Shown in pieces: positions 6,744 to 15,652 of a stretch of 39,203 nucleotides of DNA. The stretch is taken from the NCBI GenBank assembly GCA_028823105.1, contig JAPKCC010000019.1, positions 1 to 39,203 on the forward strand. Direction: 5' to 3'. Source of the DNA: Phycisphaerales bacterium (lineage in GTDB: Bacteria; Planctomycetota; Phycisphaerae; Phycisphaerales; SM1A02). The first letter of the stretch is position 1, and each line of letters starts with the position of its first letter. The translations under genes and the position numbers were made by a program. Under the pieces are notes generated by a model. That model did not search any database, was not told the DNA's origin, and worked only from the letters and a program-made list of their open reading frames with translations.

Positions 6744-8450
6744 TCAGGCGATGCTGAGGAGGACCTGCATCGTTTCGTCGATGACCGAGATGAACCTTGC
6801 GGCGGCCTGGAACTGCCGTTGAAGAGTCATCAGATCGATGGCTTCCTCGTCGATGCTCACGCCGCTCACCGCCTGGTTCTGAGCTTCCAGACTCTCGCGG
6901 ACCAGATGGCTTGATTCGAGTTTGTTCTGGGCTGCGCCGGTGCGAACCGCGAGGCTGTTGACCGAGGTCTGCCATTGCTCGCGCAGGCTCCGCCCGTTGA
7001 AGCCAGGGAGGGATGCGTTCTCAAGCTCGACGATCTGCAAGGCGATGGAGTTTCCGCCCGACGTGAAGTCGGCGGAGGTGGCCAGAAGCGACGGATCGTC
7101 GAGTAGGGCCTGATCCACGCGGATCTCGGCGGCGTTAGAACCCGTGAAGAAGCCGTTCACCCCCAGCGCGGCGAGGACTCCGGAGGAATCATCGGAGAAC
7201 GCGATTTCATGACCGGCGTCGGCGGTGATTCGAAATTCGCCGGACGGCCCAATCGAGGCGGTCGCATCGGTCACGCCGAGTTCGACGTTGATGCGATCAA
7301 CGAGATCCTGAAGGCTCATATTCTCCGGATCGATCGCGACCTGATAGGTGTCTCGCAATCCGGTCGAGGAGTCCACGACGTGCAACTGAAAGACGCCGTT
7401 GCGAACCTCCCACGGCACGCCGGAGGCGTCCGCATTGAGCGACTCGGTGGCGTCGATGCCGGTGACCGTACCAATCGCCTCGGTCCGGTGATGAAGCCCC
7501 TGACCCTGGGAATGGGCTGAGTTGACTTGAAACGCGAGTTGGGACGCGAACTCGTCGATCGTCTCCATCGCCGGAAGGATCGTTTCCTCCCGCTGCTGCT
7601 GGAGGGCGCCAATGGACCCGGATCGAATGTCCAGGGTCGAACCGTCCTCGCGCACCCGGATGGAGACCTCGCTGCCGTTCGCCCCGTTCTGAGTTCTCAT
7701 CGTGAGACCGCGGCTCTCGCCGGCAAGCACCACAGGGATCGAACCAACGAGAATGTCGATGCTTCCGTTCTGCTGCTCGACCGTATCGACCTCGATGAAG
7801 TTGGACAATTCATCGATCAGCTGGTCGCGACGATCCCGAAGGCTGTTTGCACCGCCGCCCGAGCCTCCGGCCCCACCCTCGGCCATGGAGATCTGACTGT
7901 TCAACGCCGCGATCTCGTCAAGGAGACCATCCGCACGTTGCACGGAGACCGAGAGCGCCCGGTCCGCTTCTTCGCGTAGCGTTCCGTACTGGTCTCGAAG
8001 GAGGTTGAGGTGATCGGTGAGACTGACACCCTGCTGGACGACCACCGTCCGCACTGCGTTGTCGAGCGGGTTGTTTGCCAGTTCGCTGAAGGCGTTGAAG
8101 AACGCCGAGATCTTCGAAGAAAGATCGTTGTCGGTGAGTTCGTTCTGAATGCTCTCGATCGCGGACAGAAACCGCTCGTCGATCGTCGCTGAGTTCTGGT
8201 CACTGATCGCGTCCCGCAGTCGGGACTGCAACGCGGAATCGATGGCTCGATTGATCGACGCCAGTCCGACCCCGGTTCCCACGAACTGGTTTCGTCCGAT
8301 TGGGCTTGACCGGCTCGGCGACAGTCCGGCGAGCTGCCGGTGATACCCGGGCGTCGCGGCGTTGGCCATGTTGTTGCCGGCAACGCTGATCGCGGCCTGA
8401 CTGGACAACATCGCCGATCGGCCGATCTGGAGAGCTCCGTTCAGTCCCAT
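6744..8450 (-). CDS. flgK: FlgK, hook-associated protein 1 (HAP1)
   Basis: First junction protein between hook and filament, 568 aa. The N-terminus MGLNGALQIGRSAMLSSQ plus ISVAGNNMANAATPGYHRQ is the classical rod/hook family signature. A long helical segment follows, then DEIAALNSQISMAEGG and NSLRDRRDQLIDELS (about residues 170-215), and the C-terminal GVSIDEEAIDLMTLQRQFQA with DETMQVLLSIA. The ribosome site AGGAG (minus strand ATGAGGAGCTCGACATG) overlaps the flgN stop codon. It lies directly upstream of flgL, the usual order, and its chaperone flgN is directly upstream of it. Confidence 0.96.
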   Translation of the reverse strand: MGLNGALQIGRSAMLSSQAAISVAGNNMANAATPGYHRQLAGLSPSRSSPIGRNQFVGTGVGLASINRAIDSALQSRLRDAISDQNSATIDERFLSAIESIQNELTDNDLSSKISAFFNAFSELANNPLDNAVRTVVVQQGVSLTDHLNLLRDQYGTLREEADRALSVSVQRADGLLDEIAALNSQISMAEGGAGGSGGGANSLRDRRDQLIDELSNFIEVDTVEQQNGSIDILVGSIPVVLAGESRGLTMRTQNGANGSEVSIRVREDGSTLDIRSGSIGALQQQREETILPAMETIDEFASQLAFQVNSAHSQGQGLHHRTEAIGTVTGIDATESLNADASGVPWEVRNGVFQLHVVDSSTGLRDTYQVAIDPENMSLQDLVDRINVELGVTDATASIGPSGEFRITADAGHEIAFSDDSSGVLAALGVNGFFTGSNAAEIRVDQALLDDPSLLATSADFTSGGNSIALQIVELENASLPGFNGRSLREQWQTSVNSLAVRTGAAQNKLESSHLVRESLEAQNQAVSGVSIDEEAIDLMTLQRQFQAAARFISVIDETMQVLLSIA

Positions 8451-8460
8451 GTCGAGCTCC

Positions 8461-9027
8461 TCATGTAGTCAGGTCAAGTCCGCTCGCGAGGGCTGTCCCA
8501 TCGCGGAGTCGTCCTTGACGTCCATAGACCCCGGTTCCGGAGAGCGCCCCGGTGACGCTCTGCACGATGCCCGCCATGTGGCGAGCGAGTGACTCGGTGG
8601 CCGAACGCACCACCGAATTCTCCTTCTTGGCCTGATCCACCAGACTGCGAAGCTGCGCCGCCAACACCGCCAGCTTCGTACCGCGATCGCCATCAAGCGT
8701 GTCCACGATCCCGGAGATGGTGGACTCGGCGTCGAGCCCGAGAGAGGCTGCGAGTCGACGGCCTTCTTGCTCCCGTTGCAGATCGAGTCGATGCAGTCGA
8801 TCGATGATCTTCTCCTCCACCGCCGCGATGTCCGGCACTCGAGCGAGATCCGCTCCTCGGATCGCGTCGCGTTTGCGGGCGATCGCCTCCAGGAAGCGGC
8901 GATAGCCCTCGACCTGAGTGGAGAGCGTCTCCTCGAGTTTCCGCAGGAGCACCGGCGTGGTGTCGATGGCGAGATCGCCGTCTTCGCCGGTTGGTCGGTC
9001 CGATGATGGAAGTCTTGATTGCTTCAT
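8461..9027 (-). CDS. flgN: FlgN-like chaperone for FlgK/FlgL
   Basis: Small, mostly helical, charged protein of 188 aa. FlgN family chaperones bind the C-terminal helices of FlgK and FlgL in the cytoplasm and deliver them to the export gate. A long predicted helical hairpin runs from LLRKLEETLSTQVEGYRRFL through VEEKIIDRLHRLDLQREQEG to AVLAAQLRSLVDQAKKENSV. The C-terminal YGRQG is a motif often seen in FlgN-like proteins (YxxxG). Sequence identity in this family is low, so the position between the rod-binding protein and flgK carries part of the call. The ATG overlaps the upstream stop as ATGA, implying translational coupling. Confidence 0.8.
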   Translation of the reverse strand: MKQSRLPSSDRPTGEDGDLAIDTTPVLLRKLEETLSTQVEGYRRFLEAIARKRDAIRGADLARVPDIAAVEEKIIDRLHRLDLQREQEGRRLAASLGLDAESTISGIVDTLDGDRGTKLAVLAAQLRSLVDQAKKENSVVRSATESLARHMAGIVQSVTGALSGTGVYGRQGRLRDGTALASGLDLTT

Positions 9028-9503
9028 GCGGTGAGCCCCGATTCGATTCGTGTGATCGGCTCCGGCGGCGTTCCGCCGGCCACCCGTTGAAGCAGACTGC
9101 GTTCCACGGCCTCGACCACGTCGAAGCGATGGGCATCCACCACCCGGTCGGCCATCGCTCGGTCAACGAGGTGACCGAAACGTTTCTCTCCAGCACCCGG
9201 GGCGAACATGCCGCCAGACTGTGCCGATTCCCGCGCCTCTCGAAGCAGTGGTTCAAGGAACGCGTCTGAGACGAGTCTTCGAGCGGCGACCGCCACCAGG
9301 CCCTTGTGGGTTCCGGACTCGGGAGCATCTGCATCTCCCCCGAGACGACGGACCATGGCCCGAAGGAAGGAAGCCTGGTCGTCATCCTTGGGCGCCACCT
9401 CTCCCGTTCGTTCGCTGGTCATTGAATGACCCGGAATCGGTCCCGCCCACTGCTGGCCGAGTCCCATCAGAGGATTCGTCGGGATGGCTTCGATGGCGCT
9501 CAT
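9024..9503 (-). CDS. FlgJ-like rod-binding protein (no muramidase domain)
   Basis: 159-aa protein matching only the N-terminal rod-binding half of enterobacterial FlgJ, which caps or scaffolds the growing rod. The match is around residues 75-135: ARRLVSDAFLEPLLREARES, GGMFAPGAGEKRFGHLVDRA, MADRVV. No peptidoglycan hydrolase domain follows, as in many non-enteric bacteria where a separate enzyme does that job. The start is set at 9503 because its ATG overlaps the flgI stop (ATGA) and GAGG precedes it; an in-frame extension to 9554 would lie inside flgI. The stop in turn overlaps the flgN start. Low-complexity residues 15-55 look disordered. Confidence 0.8.
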   Translation of the reverse strand: MSAIEAIPTNPLMGLGQQWAGPIPGHSMTSERTGEVAPKDDDQASFLRAMVRRLGGDADAPESGTHKGLVAVAARRLVSDAFLEPLLREARESAQSGGMFAPGAGEKRFGHLVDRAMADRVVDAHRFDVVEAVERSLLQRVAGGTPPEPITRIESGLTA

Positions 9504-10687
9504 CCGTTGAGATCCTCGTCGACGAAGCGACCATTGATGCGGCCCATCACGCACATCTGCTGTAGTACTGCGGCTTGATCCACGGTCGGCATCATCAATC
9601 GATCGAGCTGCTGCTTGAACGCCAGCAGCGATCGTCGAGGGGTTTCGGTCCCGCTGATCGCGATGAACCGCTCCGTATGGATCCTTGGATTCTGAATCGT
9701 CGGCTCGGATTCAGGCGAGACGGTCTGGATGGTCAGACCATTCACCGTGATTGCGGTATCCAAGAGTTCCGTGTTCGCGGAAATGGTGAGCGTGCCGCGG
9801 CTTCGAGACCAGCGGATCTCCGCCGGGGTCTCGATCTGGCCGAAGTCTAGATAGAAGGAGAGAACCTCCGCGGCGAGCGTGAGTGGCCCGTAATCGGAGT
9901 CGTCGGGAATGTTGATCAGGATCATCCCGTCGCCCTGCATCGAGGCGACCTCGGCATACCCGCGACCGGACAGGAATCCCTGCTCCGACATCTTGTCGTT
10001 GATGAGGTCGACGAGTTGCTTGGTGACCACCACCGTCCGGAAGGCTGGCTTGGTGATCTGCAGATTGAAGCTGGTTCGCTCGGTGTAGACCTCTCGAAGG
10101 CCTGTCGGCATACCCAGACTGCGAGCACCCTCGCGAATACGGCCATCAAGTGGTCTGTTCTCTGCATCGGGGACTTCGATCCAACCGCCGGCAAACGCCA
10201 CCACCGGGAACGGGAGGGCCTTACCTTCTCGATCTCGATAGACGTCCGACTCCGACCGCTTCAGTGGCGTCGTCCAGAGCCGACCACCTTCGAGCGAGGT
10301 CGCACCTCCACCACCGCCGACGATCTGGCAGTCGAAACTCATCCCATCACTCCACATGTTGGGGAGTTTGGCGGTCACCATCACGAGGGCCACGCCTTCA
10401 CCACGATTGATCGCCTCGATCGGTTCATTGCCGAGCCCGGCGGCGGAGAGCCGTTGAGCGTAGAGCGTGGCGGCGGCGAAATTGCCCTTGGAATCGCCGG
10501 TTCCAGAGAGGCCGGTGACCAATCCGACGCCGGAGATGTCCTGGGTTTGCGCGAAATCAGCAGTGAGCAGCGTTTGAAGCTGGCTCTGTGCCAAGGCCGG
10601 TTGAACCAACTGAATCCCAGCCAGCGCAGACAACGCGCCAACGAAGAGCGGAATGAGACTCGAAATGCGCAGATAGTGCGTCTTCAT
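9500..10687 (-). CDS. flgI: FlgI, flagellar P-ring protein
   Basis: Periplasmic P-ring subunit that forms the rod bushing in the peptidoglycan layer, 395 aa. The signal peptide MKTHYLRISSLIPLF...AQPALA-like stretch ends near PALAQSQ. Family blocks are present: DISGVGLVTGLSGTGDSKG, NVAAATL-like FAAATLYAQRL, VALVMVTAKLP, and the C-terminal VDQAAVLQQM. The start at 10687 has GGAGG 6 nt upstream and begins the signal peptide; an in-frame extension to 10759 does not. It is the first gene of the flagellar block. Its usual neighbours flgA and flgH are not in the window. A P-ring implies a diderm envelope with peptidoglycan, in line with the lpt and mur genes nearby. Confidence 0.95.
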   Translation of the reverse strand: MKTHYLRISSLIPLFVGALSALAGIQLVQPALAQSQLQTLLTADFAQTQDISGVGLVTGLSGTGDSKGNFAAATLYAQRLSAAGLGNEPIEAINRGEGVALVMVTAKLPNMWSDGMSFDCQIVGGGGGATSLEGGRLWTTPLKRSESDVYRDREGKALPFPVVAFAGGWIEVPDAENRPLDGRIREGARSLGMPTGLREVYTERTSFNLQITKPAFRTVVVTKQLVDLINDKMSEQGFLSGRGYAEVASMQGDGMILINIPDDSDYGPLTLAAEVLSFYLDFGQIETPAEIRWSRSRGTLTISANTELLDTAITVNGLTIQTVSPESEPTIQNPRIHTERFIAISGTETPRRSLLAFKQQLDRLMMPTVDQAAVLQQMCVMGRINGRFVDEDLNG

Positions 10688-10717
10688 GCGGATCCTCCGT
10701 AATAGACGCTTTGCAGA

Positions 10718-10734
10718 GGCACACGGCGTGCCAG
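10718..10734 (-). promoter_or_regulatory. Sigma-54-like promoter upstream of flgI
   Basis: The minus strand reads CTGGCACGCCGTGTGCC: a perfect -24 element (CTGGCACG), then GC exactly 10 nt after the GG, with GTGC as a poorer -12 element (consensus TTGC). The predicted start near 10707 leaves a short leader with the GGAGG at 10694-10698. The stretch is also an inverted repeat GGCAC/GTGCC, so a protein-binding palindrome is the alternative reading. Confidence 0.42.
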
Positions 10735-10804
10735 TTCCAGGCGAAGGCGGCGTCGGCACCTGCTAAAAATCGACGACGGCATCGCCATCCCCTACCCTTC
10801 GCCA

Positions 10805-12961
10805 GTGCCCAATCCGCCGCCGAATGCAGTCCTTCCGGTCCAAGACGCCCGATCCGTCCCGTTGATCTGGCTACTCGTGCCGTTGATCGCGGCGACCATG
10901 CTGGTCCTTGGCGCCCGCTCCGATGACACCGCCACGGGCCTGATCGCCATCGGAATCGTCGTCAAGGGGATCTGGGCGCCCGGGCTTTGGCTCCTCGCCG
11001 CGGCTGGCGTGGGCGCCGGACTGGCCTGGGCCATAGAACGTCCTTCGCGGGGATCGTCACCACGCACTGGTCTCCTGCGGACCTGGGCGCTGGGGGTCGC
11101 CGGCTTACTCGCCATCGATCTCATCCTCGGACTCACCGGCAGTCTCGCCGCCACGACGGCGATCCGGGTCCTCACAGGACTGCTGGCGGTGGCCGGACTC
11201 TGGTCCTTCCGACGAATCCGCCCGAAGGCGACCGGAATCTGCCTCGCGGCCGCCCTCCCAATCGGCACCCTCTTCCTCGCGGCGGCCAGTACCCCCGGAT
11301 GGCTCTGGGGAACCGAGTTCGGCGGGTACGACGCGTTGTCCTATCACCTGCAACTTCCCCGGGAATGGTGGTTGGCGGGGGCGATCATCGAGACGCCGCA
11401 TAACGCCTATGGCTACCTGCCGAACGGCGTCGAAGCAGCATTTTTCCATGTAATGACGATGATCGGCGACCCAGCCGCCGCGGCGGTGCCGTGCCAGTTG
11501 CTGGTGGCGTGCCTGGCCCTGCTCGCGGCGGGCGCCACCGGTGAACTCGCGGTGGCGATGCTCGGACGCGGTGCGGCGTCGAATGAACGACTTCTCACCA
11601 GACAACTCGGGTTCGTCGCCTTACTCGCCATTCCCTGGATGATCGTCGTGGGCTCACTGGCATACGACGAAACCGTCGTCCTGCTGCTCGCCACCACCGC
11701 CTTCACCGTGATTCTTGAACAAGGTCGGGGCGGAGCCGGAAGTTCGTTGACCACCCCGACAGCATCGAATCTTCAGGTGGGCGGCTGGCTGGGAATTTTG
11801 CTCGGTGGTGCGGTGCTTGCGAAGGCATCTTCCGGTCCACTCATCGTGGTCCCGGCGGCGATCGCGGCGGCCTTGTTGATTCCACGCCGGGCTTGGTTCC
11901 CGATCGCGCTCGCCACGATGGTCGCAGGCCTCGTGATCTGCGCCCCGTGGTTGATCCGGAACTTCACGTGGACGGGCAACCCGACGTTTCCCTTCGGAAG
12001 CTCGATCTTCGGCTCGGGAGATTGGTCCGCCGAACAGCTCCAGCAATTCGCCTCGGGACACCGCGGAAACGGGATAATCGCCGGTCTGCGCGCGATCGGA
12101 ACGGAGTTCCTCTTCGAAGACTGGATCTCACCGACCGGCGGCGACCCGCAGCGGCCGCAATGGACGTGGCTTCCGCTGGCCGGACTCGCGGCGTTGTCCA
12201 TGCTGACGATTCGGGGAAGAGCACGTGGCAACGCGTTGGCGATCCTCTGCTCGGTCGTCGCGACGATTCTCATCTGGGCGCTGTTCTCTCACGCCAAGGC
12301 TCGATTCCTCCTTCCCGCCGCCCCACTGCTCGCGGCGCCGGTCGCGATCATCGCCGCACGAACGCTCACCGATGCCCGTGCGACGATTCGAGCCATCACC
12401 GTGATACTGGTGTGGCTGGCCGCTGCGTCGCCGGCGATGGTCTATGCCTTGGAGCGAACCGGACTCCCCGCGGTCGGCGTGGGTCAGATGGCTCTCTTTG
12501 ATGGCCGTCTGGAAGCAACCGCGTACGAAGAAGCCGGGGTCGCCGGACGAGTGGAGTTACTTCGGAACCCGAGCCCTGCGTTCATTCTGAACCACCGAAT
12601 ACCGAAGGACGCGCGGATTCTCCTTCTGGGCCGGAGCGATCCGTTTCACCTCGACTTCACCCCAACCTCGGAAGGTCTTCCGCGAATCAGCTACCAGACG
12701 GTCTGGACCCGCGGGCCCTTCGAAGAGGCCATCGCCGCTGGTGACCAGAACGCATCCCCGGAGACCCAGGTCGCTGCCGCGACCAAGCTCCTCAAGACAG
12801 CGGGATTCACCCACGTCTACATTCAGATGTCGATGCTCGATCGCTGGATGAAGGCGGGCTGGCTCGCGGCGGAACTCCATCCGCGGTTCATCGAAGCGTT
12901 TCGGCGTCAGCAGCCGATCGCTCGTCGTTTCGGCGATCAAGCGGTATTGATCGAACTCTGA
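10805..12961 (+). CDS. GT-C-like multi-span membrane glycosyltransferase
   Basis: 718-aa integral membrane protein with about ten or more hydrophobic segments. The stretch around residues 175-189, YDALSYHLQLPREWW, is typical of large membrane proteins of the GT-C superfold (PMT/ArnT/GT39-like), which transfer sugars from lipid-phosphate donors on the outer face of the membrane. The final 170 residues are soluble and lack a recognised domain. The exact donor and acceptor cannot be told. It is transcribed divergently from flgI with about 117 nt between them. The start is GTG with no clear Shine-Dalgarno; a later ATG at residue 32 is possible but would cut the first membrane helix. Confidence 0.6.
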   Translation: MPNPPPNAVLPVQDARSVPLIWLLVPLIAATMLVLGARSDDTATGLIAIGIVVKGIWAPGLWLLAAAGVGAGLAWAIERPSRGSSPRTGLLRTWALGVAGLLAIDLILGLTGSLAATTAIRVLTGLLAVAGLWSFRRIRPKATGICLAAALPIGTLFLAAASTPGWLWGTEFGGYDALSYHLQLPREWWLAGAIIETPHNAYGYLPNGVEAAFFHVMTMIGDPAAAAVPCQLLVACLALLAAGATGELAVAMLGRGAASNERLLTRQLGFVALLAIPWMIVVGSLAYDETVVLLLATTAFTVILEQGRGGAGSSLTTPTASNLQVGGWLGILLGGAVLAKASSGPLIVVPAAIAAALLIPRRAWFPIALATMVAGLVICAPWLIRNFTWTGNPTFPFGSSIFGSGDWSAEQLQQFASGHRGNGIIAGLRAIGTEFLFEDWISPTGGDPQRPQWTWLPLAGLAALSMLTIRGRARGNALAILCSVVATILIWALFSHAKARFLLPAAPLLAAPVAIIAARTLTDARATIRAITVILVWLAAASPAMVYALERTGLPAVGVGQMALFDGRLEATAYEEAGVAGRVELLRNPSPAFILNHRIPKDARILLLGRSDPFHLDFTPTSEGLPRISYQTVWTRGPFEEAIAAGDQNASPETQVAAATKLLKTAGFTHVYIQMSMLDRWMKAGWLAAELHPRFIEAFRRQQPIARRFGDQAVLIEL

Positions 12962-12978
12962 AGCGCACCTCGACCGGG

Positions 12979-13458
12979 TCAGTCTTCCTCGAATCCGTCC
13001 GGGTCCCACGGCATCGGACGAATCTCGGGAAGGCCGAGGTGATTTCGTTCCAACCACGCGCCGAATCGAACTCCGCAATCCGGGCACGTGGTGAGATGCG
13101 GATCGATCTTCGCGTTACAGGCGTGACAATCTCCCAGATGATGCGCGACACAGGGCACCCGCCTTGCCACCGTCCAGAGTTGCCCGGTGGTCGGTCCTCT
13201 GAGAATCGTGTACCGGGTCACCCGACCTTCATCGATCATCGCCAGAAGCCGCTCGTAGGCGATGCCCGGCCGAAAGGGCTGGTTCTCATCCCGAACGAAC
13301 CACGGTCCCATCTCGTTCTGGGTTGCCTGACGACTCAACGGCGAGAATTCCCCGGCGCACGCGGCACACGACGCGGCCGCGACCTGTGCTTTCCCGCAGT
13401 ACGGGCAGATCACCACCTTTGCCTTCCCGGACCGAGGATTCACCGCAGGCTCGCTCAT
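12979..13458 (-). CDS. Zinc-ribbon protein with GYF-like segment
   Basis: 159-aa soluble protein of unknown function. It has two cysteine clusters: CPYCGK...CAAC near residues 18-35, and a C-terminal set CHAC...CPDC around residues 112-128, each fit to bind zinc. Between them WFVRDENQPFRPGIAYERLL, then a small charged stretch and TRYTILRGPTTGQLWTVARR resemble the GYF_2-type domain seen in bacterial membrane and zinc-ribbon proteins. It is convergent with the GT-C gene, 17 nt away. No partner is evident from context. Confidence 0.65.
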   Translation of the reverse strand: MSEPAVNPRSGKAKVVICPYCGKAQVAAASCAACAGEFSPLSRQATQNEMGPWFVRDENQPFRPGIAYERLLAMIDEGRVTRYTILRGPTTGQLWTVARRVPCVAHHLGDCHACNAKIDPHLTTCPDCGVRFGAWLERNHLGLPEIRPMPWDPDGFEED

Positions 13459-13523
13459 GACGAGAGCCTACGGGCAATGACGCCGCTTGACGAATGTCCC
13501 CCGAACATGGGACGCTCGACGGC

Positions 13524-14510
13524 ATGACCGTTCCCCTCACCTTCCGCACGTCGCCCAACCCTCCCGCATCCCGTCGAGGGTTCCGTCCCGGAATCCTGAT
13601 CGCCGGCTCCCTCCAGTTCGTGCTTCTGGGGTGTCAGACGTCGAGTGATGTCAGGGTGTCCCCCGGACCTGCGATGGCCCCCCCACCCCCAAGGCCGATC
13701 GCCATGGTCGACCGCGAACGGATCACCATCGCGGACGTCGAACCTGAATTGCTGGAGGCGATCGGCGGCCGGATCGTTCAGGAACACGTGCTCGATGTGA
13801 CGCTGGCCCGGACCGCGGCCCGGGAGGGCATGGTCATCGATGCCGCCGATCTCAACCGGGAGCGTGCGATGCTCGTCGCCAATCTCGCGGAAGATCCCGA
13901 TCGAGGGGAGCGACTGCTTGAGGAACTTCGGCGAAGCCAGGGACTCGGGCCGATCCGCTTCGAGGCGCTGTTGCGACGAACGGCACTGCTCCGCCGCCTG
14001 GTCGCGGAAGACGTCGAGATCACCGACACCGCGCGCCGCGGCGCTCATGATCTCCGGCATGGCCCGAGACGAACCACTCGGATCATCGCCGTCGGAGATC
14101 TTCGGACCGCTGCGGAAGCGCGGGCCCGGATCGCCGCCGGTACGCCGTTCGCGACGGTGGCGGTCGAATCCAGCCTCGATGCCAGTGCGGCCCGAGGCGG
14201 GTTGTTGGCCCCGGTCAGCAGGCTCGATCCTTCATGGCCCGCCGCATTTCGCAAGATCGTCTTCCAGGCCCTGTTCGGTGACCTCTCCGATCCCGTGCAG
14301 ATCGATGGACGGGTTCTGCTCGTACAGGTGGAATCGGAGCAACCCGCCACGGGCGTGACCTTCGAAGCCGGACGGGAGATCGCCGAAGCCGATGCCAGAC
14401 TCGCCGTCGAACGCCTGCTGATGGACCGCCTCGCTCGAAGGCTCATGCCAAAGGGACGGGTCGAAGCGTTGGACCCATCGCTTCGCTGGAGCCTCTCTCC
14501 CATCGAGTGA
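13524..14510 (+). CDS. SurA/PrsA-like peptidyl-prolyl isomerase lipoprotein
   Basis: 328-aa predicted lipoprotein. Its signal sequence ends in LLGC (Cys37), a lipobox. A SurA_N-like helical part follows (IADVEPELLEAIGGRIVQEH ... LRRTALLRRLVAEDVEIT). Residues about 190-270 look like a parvulin domain: ATRIIAV-like RRTTRIIAVGDLRTAAEARA, GTPFATVAVESS, ARGGLLAPVSRLDP, QALFGDLSDPVQIDGRVLLV. It would help fold or escort outer membrane or secreted proteins in the periplasm. The start at 13524 is preferred to 13494 because it gives a more normal signal peptide; neither has a good ribosome site. It is convergent with lptG. Confidence 0.72.
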   Translation: MTVPLTFRTSPNPPASRRGFRPGILIAGSLQFVLLGCQTSSDVRVSPGPAMAPPPPRPIAMVDRERITIADVEPELLEAIGGRIVQEHVLDVTLARTAAREGMVIDAADLNRERAMLVANLAEDPDRGERLLEELRRSQGLGPIRFEALLRRTALLRRLVAEDVEITDTARRGAHDLRHGPRRTTRIIAVGDLRTAAEARARIAAGTPFATVAVESSLDASAARGGLLAPVSRLDPSWPAAFRKIVFQALFGDLSDPVQIDGRVLLVQVESEQPATGVTFEAGREIAEADARLAVERLLMDRLARRLMPKGRVEALDPSLRWSLSPIE

Positions 14511-14529
14511 TCGTGATGAGGGAGTGGCG

Positions 14530-15642
14530 TCACGTCTTGAGATAGGCGAGACGGCCGAACGCGATCGGAAGCAGAAGAACCACCGGAAGGAATGCCCCGA
14601 CGCCCGGGGGGATTCCCGTGAGCGCGATGGAGGTGGCGGCAAGGGTTCCGATGAGCACGGGAATCGCCAGCGACGAGGCCTTCACGCACTGCAGAAGCAT
14701 GTTCGCGGATGCCGTTCGGATAAGGAAGAAGGGCGTCACGATGGCCATCACCAGTAGGTTGACCAGCGCCCCGCTGAATCGTCCGAAGATCACGCGATCG
14801 ATTCCGCCATCGGTTGACGCGCCTTCATCACGCATCGCTCGGAGTTGAGAGATCGAGAGCATCTGCGCGAAGTTCGCGCTTCGACGAGCAAGAAGCTTCC
14901 TCGGCGAAAGATCCGTCTCCCAGCGATCGATCTTCTCCCGCAGCGCCATTCGGCCTTCGTTGGCAGCGGCGGTTCCAAGGATCTCTGCGTTCTCAAGTTC
15001 CCACGCCTGGATCTCCGGATTCCAGACCGCCGACGGCGAGGTGATCCGCTCCTCGGCGACACCGGTCGCACCTCGTTTCAACACCAGGAGCGTGGTCGCG
15101 GTACCCGCATTCGGATCGACGGACTTGGCGTACATCAGATCGCCAGCGGCATCTCGGGCCAGCGACACCTCGAAGGTCTCGACGCCGGGTTGGAGGATTC
15201 GATCGTGGAATCGCGCGAGACGAGTCGCGAGCCGGGGCAGGATCAGTTCCTGATCGGCGAGTTGGAGAAGCACCAGTAGGGCCTGCCCGGCCATGATCAC
15301 CGCAACCACTCGATGCAACGGAATTCCCGCCGCCATGATCGCCACCAGTTCCCGGCTCCGGTGCATCTGCACGATCGTGAAACCCGCCGCCGCGACGCCG
15401 ACGAGGCCGACCATGAACGCGTAGAACTGAAAGATCCGCGGCCCGTGAAAGTCGAGCACGCCTTCGATGAAGACCAAGGGATACCACCGACTGTCTCGTT
15501 CGGCGACCATCTCCGCGGCCCTCAGAAATTCATCGAACTGAACGACCACGTCGATCGAGATGGCGAAGATGAACAACAGCCCGAAGAGCAGCACGAAGTT
15601 GCCGAGGAATCGAGCCATGATGTGTCGGTCGAGAAGGATCAT
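14530..15642 (-). CDS. lptG: LptG/LptF-family permease, LPS export
   Basis: 370-aa inner membrane permease of the YjgP/YjgQ family. With its partner upstream it forms the transmembrane part of the LptB2FG transporter that extracts lipopolysaccharide. The N-terminal helices (MILLDRHIMARFLGNFVLLF), the coupling segment RSRELVAIMAAGIPLHRVVA, a periplasmic beta-rich middle (about 140-270), and three C-terminal helices (SGALVNLLVMAIVTPFFLIR onward) are typical, as is the normal length. The start at 15642 lies 10 nt after the upstream gene stop. F versus G assignment is by position and length only. Confidence 0.85.
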   Translation of the reverse strand: MILLDRHIMARFLGNFVLLFGLLFIFAISIDVVVQFDEFLRAAEMVAERDSRWYPLVFIEGVLDFHGPRIFQFYAFMVGLVGVAAAGFTIVQMHRSRELVAIMAAGIPLHRVVAVIMAGQALLVLLQLADQELILPRLATRLARFHDRILQPGVETFEVSLARDAAGDLMYAKSVDPNAGTATTLLVLKRGATGVAEERITSPSAVWNPEIQAWELENAEILGTAAANEGRMALREKIDRWETDLSPRKLLARRSANFAQMLSISQLRAMRDEGASTDGGIDRVIFGRFSGALVNLLVMAIVTPFFLIRTASANMLLQCVKASSLAIPVLIGTLAATSIALTGIPPGVGAFLPVVLLLPIAFGRLAYLKT

Positions 15643-15652
15643 GGTCGTCGTT

